Source: JAGWRA01 sp035534615
GTDB lineage: Bacteria; Acidobacteriota; Vicinamibacteria; Vicinamibacterales; CAVVIG01
Reading direction: 5' to 3'
DNA: 42,692 nt
NCBI GenBank assembly: GCA_035534615.1
Contig: DATLRO010000008.1
Location: 1 to 42,692, forward strand
How positions within the stretch are numbered: the stretch's first letter is position 1; every line of letters begins with the position of its first letter. The notes under the pieces are model-generated. The model saw only the letters and a program-made list of their open reading frames with translations, was not told the origin of the DNA and searched no databases. A program made the position numbers and the translations under genes. This document shows positions 39,840 through 42,692 of this stretch, in pieces.

Positions 39840-40361
39840 ATGTCGAGCCAGTCGAGCCCGTCGAGCCCGTTGAGTCTGTCGTGCCTGTTGCGCCCTGCCG
39901 GGTGGCGGGGGCTCGTGTTGCTGCTCGCGCTGGCGGCCGCGGTCGCCGCCTGCAGTTCGCGCGCCGCCGACCAGCAGGCGCAGATGATCGTCCGGAGCCT
40001 GCTGGCGTCGGACACGACGGTCGGGTCGGGCCCGGTGGCGGATGACGGCAACATCATCACGATTGACTACACGGTCTGGCTGTACGATTCGACCAAGCCC
40101 GGCCGGAAGGGGCGGCGGCTGTACAGCACGCTCGACCACCACACGCCGGTGACCTTCACGCTCGGCAGCGGGCAGGTGATTCCGGCGTGGAACGAGGGGA
40201 TCCCCGACATGCACGTCGGCGGGACGCGCGAGCTGTACGTGCCGGCGTTCCTCGCGTACGGGTCCCGCGGCTCGGGAGTCATCCCGCCGAACGCGACGCT
40301 CGTGTACGACATCACCTTGCGGGACGTGAAGAAGGCGCCGGCACCCGCGAAGAAGCCGTGA
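39840..40361 (+). CDS. FKBP-type peptidyl-prolyl isomerase, lipoprotein
   Basis: The protein has 173 residues. After a Ser/Pro-rich opening there is a hydrophobic signal and lipobox (WRGLVLLLALAAAVAACSS), so the enzyme is likely lipid-anchored in the periplasm. The FKBP fold follows: DDGNIITIDYTVWLYD, FTLGSGQVIPAWNEGIPDMHVGGTRELYVPAFLAYGSRGSGVIPPNATLVYDITLRDV, with the usual Asp, Trp/Ile and Tyr pocket residues. It would assist folding of exported proteins. The first ~12 codons are a nine-base repeat (GTCGAGCCC), so the true start may lie further in, for example a TTG or GTG nearer the hydrophobic core. Confidence 0.9.
   Translation: MSSQSSPSSPLSLSCLLRPAGWRGLVLLLALAAAVAACSSRAADQQAQMIVRSLLASDTTVGSGPVADDGNIITIDYTVWLYDSTKPGRKGRRLYSTLDHHTPVTFTLGSGQVIPAWNEGIPDMHVGGTRELYVPAFLAYGSRGSGVIPPNATLVYDITLRDVKKAPAPAKKP
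39841..39875 (+). repeat. Nonanucleotide repeat GTCGAGCCM at the start of the FKBP gene
   Basis: GTCGAGCCA, GTCGAGCCC, GTCGAGCCC and a degenerate GTTGAGTCT follow one another directly. They begin two bases after the annotated ATG. Confidence 0.85.
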
Positions 40362-40415
40362 GCCGCCGGCGCGCACGATCGATCATCCACGGGCGTCATC
40401 TGTTCAGGACGGTGT

Positions 40416-41396
40416 ATGGACTACGTCAATCTCGGGCGGAGCGGTCTCAAGGTGTCGCGGATCTGTCTGGGCACCATGACCTACGGGACGTCGGCGTGGC
40501 GCGCGTGGGTGCTGAACGAGGCCGAGAGCCGGCCGTTCATCAAGCGGGCGCTCGAGCACGGCATCAACTTCTTCGACACGGCCGACATGTATTCGCGGGG
40601 CGTCAGCGAGGAGGTCGTCGGCCGGGCGCTGAAGGACTTTGCGACGCGCGACCAGGTGGTGATCGCCACCAAGGGCTTCCACGCGATGGGCGACGGCCCG
40701 AACGATCGGGGCAACTCGCGCAAGCACCTGTTCGACGCGATTGACGCGTCGCTCCGGCGGCTGGGCGTCGACTACGTCGATCTCTACCAGATCCACCGCT
40801 GGGACTACACGACGCCGATCGAGGAAACGATCGAAGCGCTGCACGACATCGTCAAGTCGGGCCGGGCGCGGTACGTCGGCGCGTCGAGCATGTACGCGTG
40901 GCAGTTCGCGCAGGCGCTGTACAAGGCGGACCTGCTGGGGTGGACGCGGTTCGTCTCGATGCAGAACCACTACAACCTGGTGTATCGCGAAGAGGAGCGG
41001 GAGATGATCCCGCTGTGCCGGGCCGAGGGCGTCGGCCTCATTCCGTGGAGCCCGCTCGCGCGCGGCTTCCTCGCCGGCAACCGGCGCGGGGCACGGCGCG
41101 GCGACACGACGCGGGCGCAGACGGACGAGTTCGCCCACAAGCTGTACTACGCGGAGACCGATTTCGAGATCGCCGACCGGGCCGCCGATCTGGCGGGCCG
41201 GCGGGGCGTGGCGCCGACGCAGATCGCGCTCGCGTGGCTCCTGCGGCAGCCGGGCGTGACGGCGCCGATCATCGGCGCCTCGAAGATGGAGCACCTCGAC
41301 CAGGCGGTGGCGGCCCTCGGCCTCACGCTGACAGACGAGGAGTGCCGCCTCCTCGAGGAGCGGTACCAGCCGCACGCCATCCTGGGACACGCCTGA
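40416..41396 (+). CDS. Aldo/keto reductase
   Basis: The 326-residue NADPH-dependent TIM-barrel oxidoreductase has its catalytic tetrad visible: Asp54 and Tyr59 (NFFDTADMYSRG), Lys86 (VVIATKGFH) and His127 (DLYQIHRWD). The cofactor end IPWSPLARGFLAG and APIIGASKMEHLDQAVAALGLTL fit the YajO/Tas-like AKR subgroup that reduces aldehydes and sugars; the substrate is not predictable. ATG 40416 follows the FKBP gene by 54 bases; a ribosome site (AGGA) lies ~9 bases upstream. The MFS exporter comes next. Confidence 0.93.
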   Translation: MDYVNLGRSGLKVSRICLGTMTYGTSAWRAWVLNEAESRPFIKRALEHGINFFDTADMYSRGVSEEVVGRALKDFATRDQVVIATKGFHAMGDGPNDRGNSRKHLFDAIDASLRRLGVDYVDLYQIHRWDYTTPIEETIEALHDIVKSGRARYVGASSMYAWQFAQALYKADLLGWTRFVSMQNHYNLVYREEEREMIPLCRAEGVGLIPWSPLARGFLAGNRRGARRGDTTRAQTDEFAHKLYYAETDFEIADRAADLAGRRGVAPTQIALAWLLRQPGVTAPIIGASKMEHLDQAVAALGLTLTDEECRLLEERYQPHAILGHA

Positions 41397-41454
41397 CGGA
41401 CAGGAACCGAAGGACGGGGGCGCCGGCCTGCTGCCGGCGCCCGCTGCCGCTTCC

Positions 41455-42692
41455 GTGCCGCCGACAGCCCCTTCCTCCCGCTTCGTCGCCCTCCGGCACC
41501 GGAACTTCCGGCTGATCTGGGTCAGCCTGCTGATCTCGTACTCCGGCTCGAACATGCAGACGGCGGCCATCCTGTGGCAGGTCGCGCTGCTCGCCCCGGC
41601 GGGCCGCAAGGGGCTGGCCCTCGGGATGGTCGGCCTGGTCCGCGTCGTGCCGATCATCGTCTTCTCGATGCTGAGCGGCGTCGCAGCCGATGCCTTCGAC
41701 CGGCGCCGCATGATGCTCGTCACGCAGAGCGTGATGACGATCCTCGCCGCCGCGCTCGCCTGGCTGACCTTCCGCGGGCTGGCGAGCCTGGGGCCGATCT
41801 ACGGGCTGGCCGCCCTGACCTCGGCGGCGGGCGCGTTCGACCTGCCGGCCCGGCAGGCGCTCTATCCGAACCTCGTGCCGCGCGAGCACCTGCCGAACGC
41901 GATCAGCCTGAACACGATCATGTTCCAGATCGCCTCGGTGGCCGGTCCGTCGATGGCGGGCGTCGTCATCGCCGCGCTCGGGATCGGCTGGGCCTACGCG
42001 TTCAACGCCGCCTCCTTCCTGGCCGTCCTCGCCGCGCTCCTCATGATGCGGGACGTGCCCCGTCAGGCGTTGATCGCGCCGGACGGGGAGCGGCGCCTGA
42101 GCCTGCGGGCCGCCCTCGACGGCTTCCGGTTCGTGTTCGCGTCGCCGACCATCCGCTCGACGATGCTGCTCGACTTCTTCGCGACGTTCTTCTCGTCGGC
42201 GATGACCCTGCTGCCGATCTTCGCGCAGGACATCCTGCACGTCGGCGCCAGCGGCTACGGCTGGCTCTACGCGGCCCCCTCGGTCGGCGCACTCCTGGCC
42301 GGCGGCCTCATGGTCCGGATCGTCGACGGCATCGAGCGACGCGGCACGGTGCTCATCGGGGCCGTCGGGCTCTACGGCCTGGCGACCGTGCTGTTCGGCC
42401 TGTCGCGCGAGTTCTGGCTGACGTTCGCCTGCCTGGCGCTGGTGGGCGCCAGCGACACGGTGAGCACCGTGCTGCGGAACCTCGTGCGGCAGCTCGAGAC
42501 CCCCGATCACATCCGCGGCCGGATGACCGGCGTCAACATGATCTTCTTCCTCGGCGGGCCGCAGTTCGGCGAAATGGAAGCCGGGCTCGTCGCCAACTGG
42601 CTCGGCGCCCCGTTCTCCGTCGTCAGCGGCGGCATCGGCTGCGTCGTGGCGACCGCCTGGATCGTCGCGTCCACGCCGGCGCTGCGGCGGTA
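41455..42692 (+). CDS. MFS exporter (EntS/MFS_3 type), partial at right edge
   Basis: Open to the end of the window, with 412 residues visible, near full length (420-430 usual), so only a few codons may be missing. The start SRFVALRHRNFRLIWVSLLISYSGSNMQTAAILWQV and the loop ADAFDRRRMMLVTQS (motif A) are typical of MFS_3 transporters such as EntS. PARQALYPNLVPREHLPNAISLNTIMFQIASVAGPSMAG and RGRMTGVNMIFFLGGPQFGEMEAGLVANWLGA also match the family. About twelve hydrophobic segments can be counted. GTG 41455 is a tentative start without a clear ribosome site. It probably exports a small molecule by proton antiport. Confidence 0.88.
   Translation, partial: MPPTAPSSRFVALRHRNFRLIWVSLLISYSGSNMQTAAILWQVALLAPAGRKGLALGMVGLVRVVPIIVFSMLSGVAADAFDRRRMMLVTQSVMTILAAALAWLTFRGLASLGPIYGLAALTSAAGAFDLPARQALYPNLVPREHLPNAISLNTIMFQIASVAGPSMAGVVIAALGIGWAYAFNAASFLAVLAALLMMRDVPRQALIAPDGERRLSLRAALDGFRFVFASPTIRSTMLLDFFATFFSSAMTLLPIFAQDILHVGASGYGWLYAAPSVGALLAGGLMVRIVDGIERRGTVLIGAVGLYGLATVLFGLSREFWLTFACLALVGASDTVSTVLRNLVRQLETPDHIRGRMTGVNMIFFLGGPQFGEMEAGLVANWLGAPFSVVSGGIGCVVATAWIVASTPALRR

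Noticed and set aside
1..42692. Insertion sequences, integrases, CRISPR arrays, toxin-antitoxin or restriction systems
   Set aside because: None of the coding sequences shows transposase, recombinase, Cas or nuclease-methylase motifs, and no regularly spaced repeats of CRISPR length were seen.

Overview
The window is about 42.7 kb of a very GC-rich bacterial chromosome. It shows no IS element, phage, CRISPR array, tRNA or rRNA. The best lineage guess is Acidobacteriota, probably Vicinamibacteria. The reasons are a large carboxypeptidase-regulatory-domain/TonB-receptor-like barrel protein next to a VWFA-related protein of the acidobacterial type, a small DUF5818-like exported protein, very high GC with long antisense shadow ORFs, and heptanucleotide tandem repeats between genes. 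This is inference from gene content; no rRNA is present to test it.

Layout. 1-4.1 kb: the tail of an OmpR-type regulator, then a tight + strand operon (beta-propeller protein, membrane-anchored protein of unknown function, ABC ATPase, ABC-2 permease). 4.2-7.8 kb: a decayed minus-strand region holding a small exported protein, an outer-membrane barrel, a small Cys-containing membrane protein and an isoaspartate-methyltransferase-like gene. It also contains gene remnants: an internally deleted copy of that methyltransferase, a fragment of the 1.4-kb membrane protein gene, and a possible cupredoxin tail. 7.9-16.5 kb: an Smr-domain protein, a soluble lytic transglycosylase, a receiver-PilZ protein, a cardiolipin-synthase-type phospholipase D protein, MreB with a textbook terminator, and an exported M42 peptidase. 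16.5-20 kb: a small protein converging on a PAS histidine kinase, an OsmC protein, and an S9 peptidase pseudogene reduced to its two ends.

20-24.5 kb: an overlapping operon of alpha/beta hydrolase, SsuB/TauB-like ATPase, permease, SsuA-like binding lipoprotein and TSUP exporter, which looks like import plus export of an anion or sulfonate-like compound. 24.4-26.6 kb: truA and an SDR-type L-threonine dehydrogenase. 26.8-32.5 kb: the outer-membrane receptor-like protein and its VWA partner. 32.5-37.8 kb: threonine biosynthesis (hom behind a structured leader; thrB-thrC-small protein coupled), interrupted by a convergent 1-Cys peroxiredoxin. That gene is preceded by what looks like a ~170-nt structured RNA ending in an intrinsic terminator. 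37.8-42.7 kb: gluconokinase, a small protein, quinone oxidoreductase, FKBP lipoprotein, aldo-keto reductase, and an MFS exporter that reaches the window edge.

The most unusual signals are the peroxiredoxin leader or small RNA, the hom leader, a homoserine dehydrogenase with an altered active-site motif, a receiver domain without its phospho-acceptor aspartate, a receptor whose plug region is replaced by Gly/Phe/Arg-rich sequence echoed in the neighbouring VWA protein, and three gene remnants with visible deletion or duplication boundaries.
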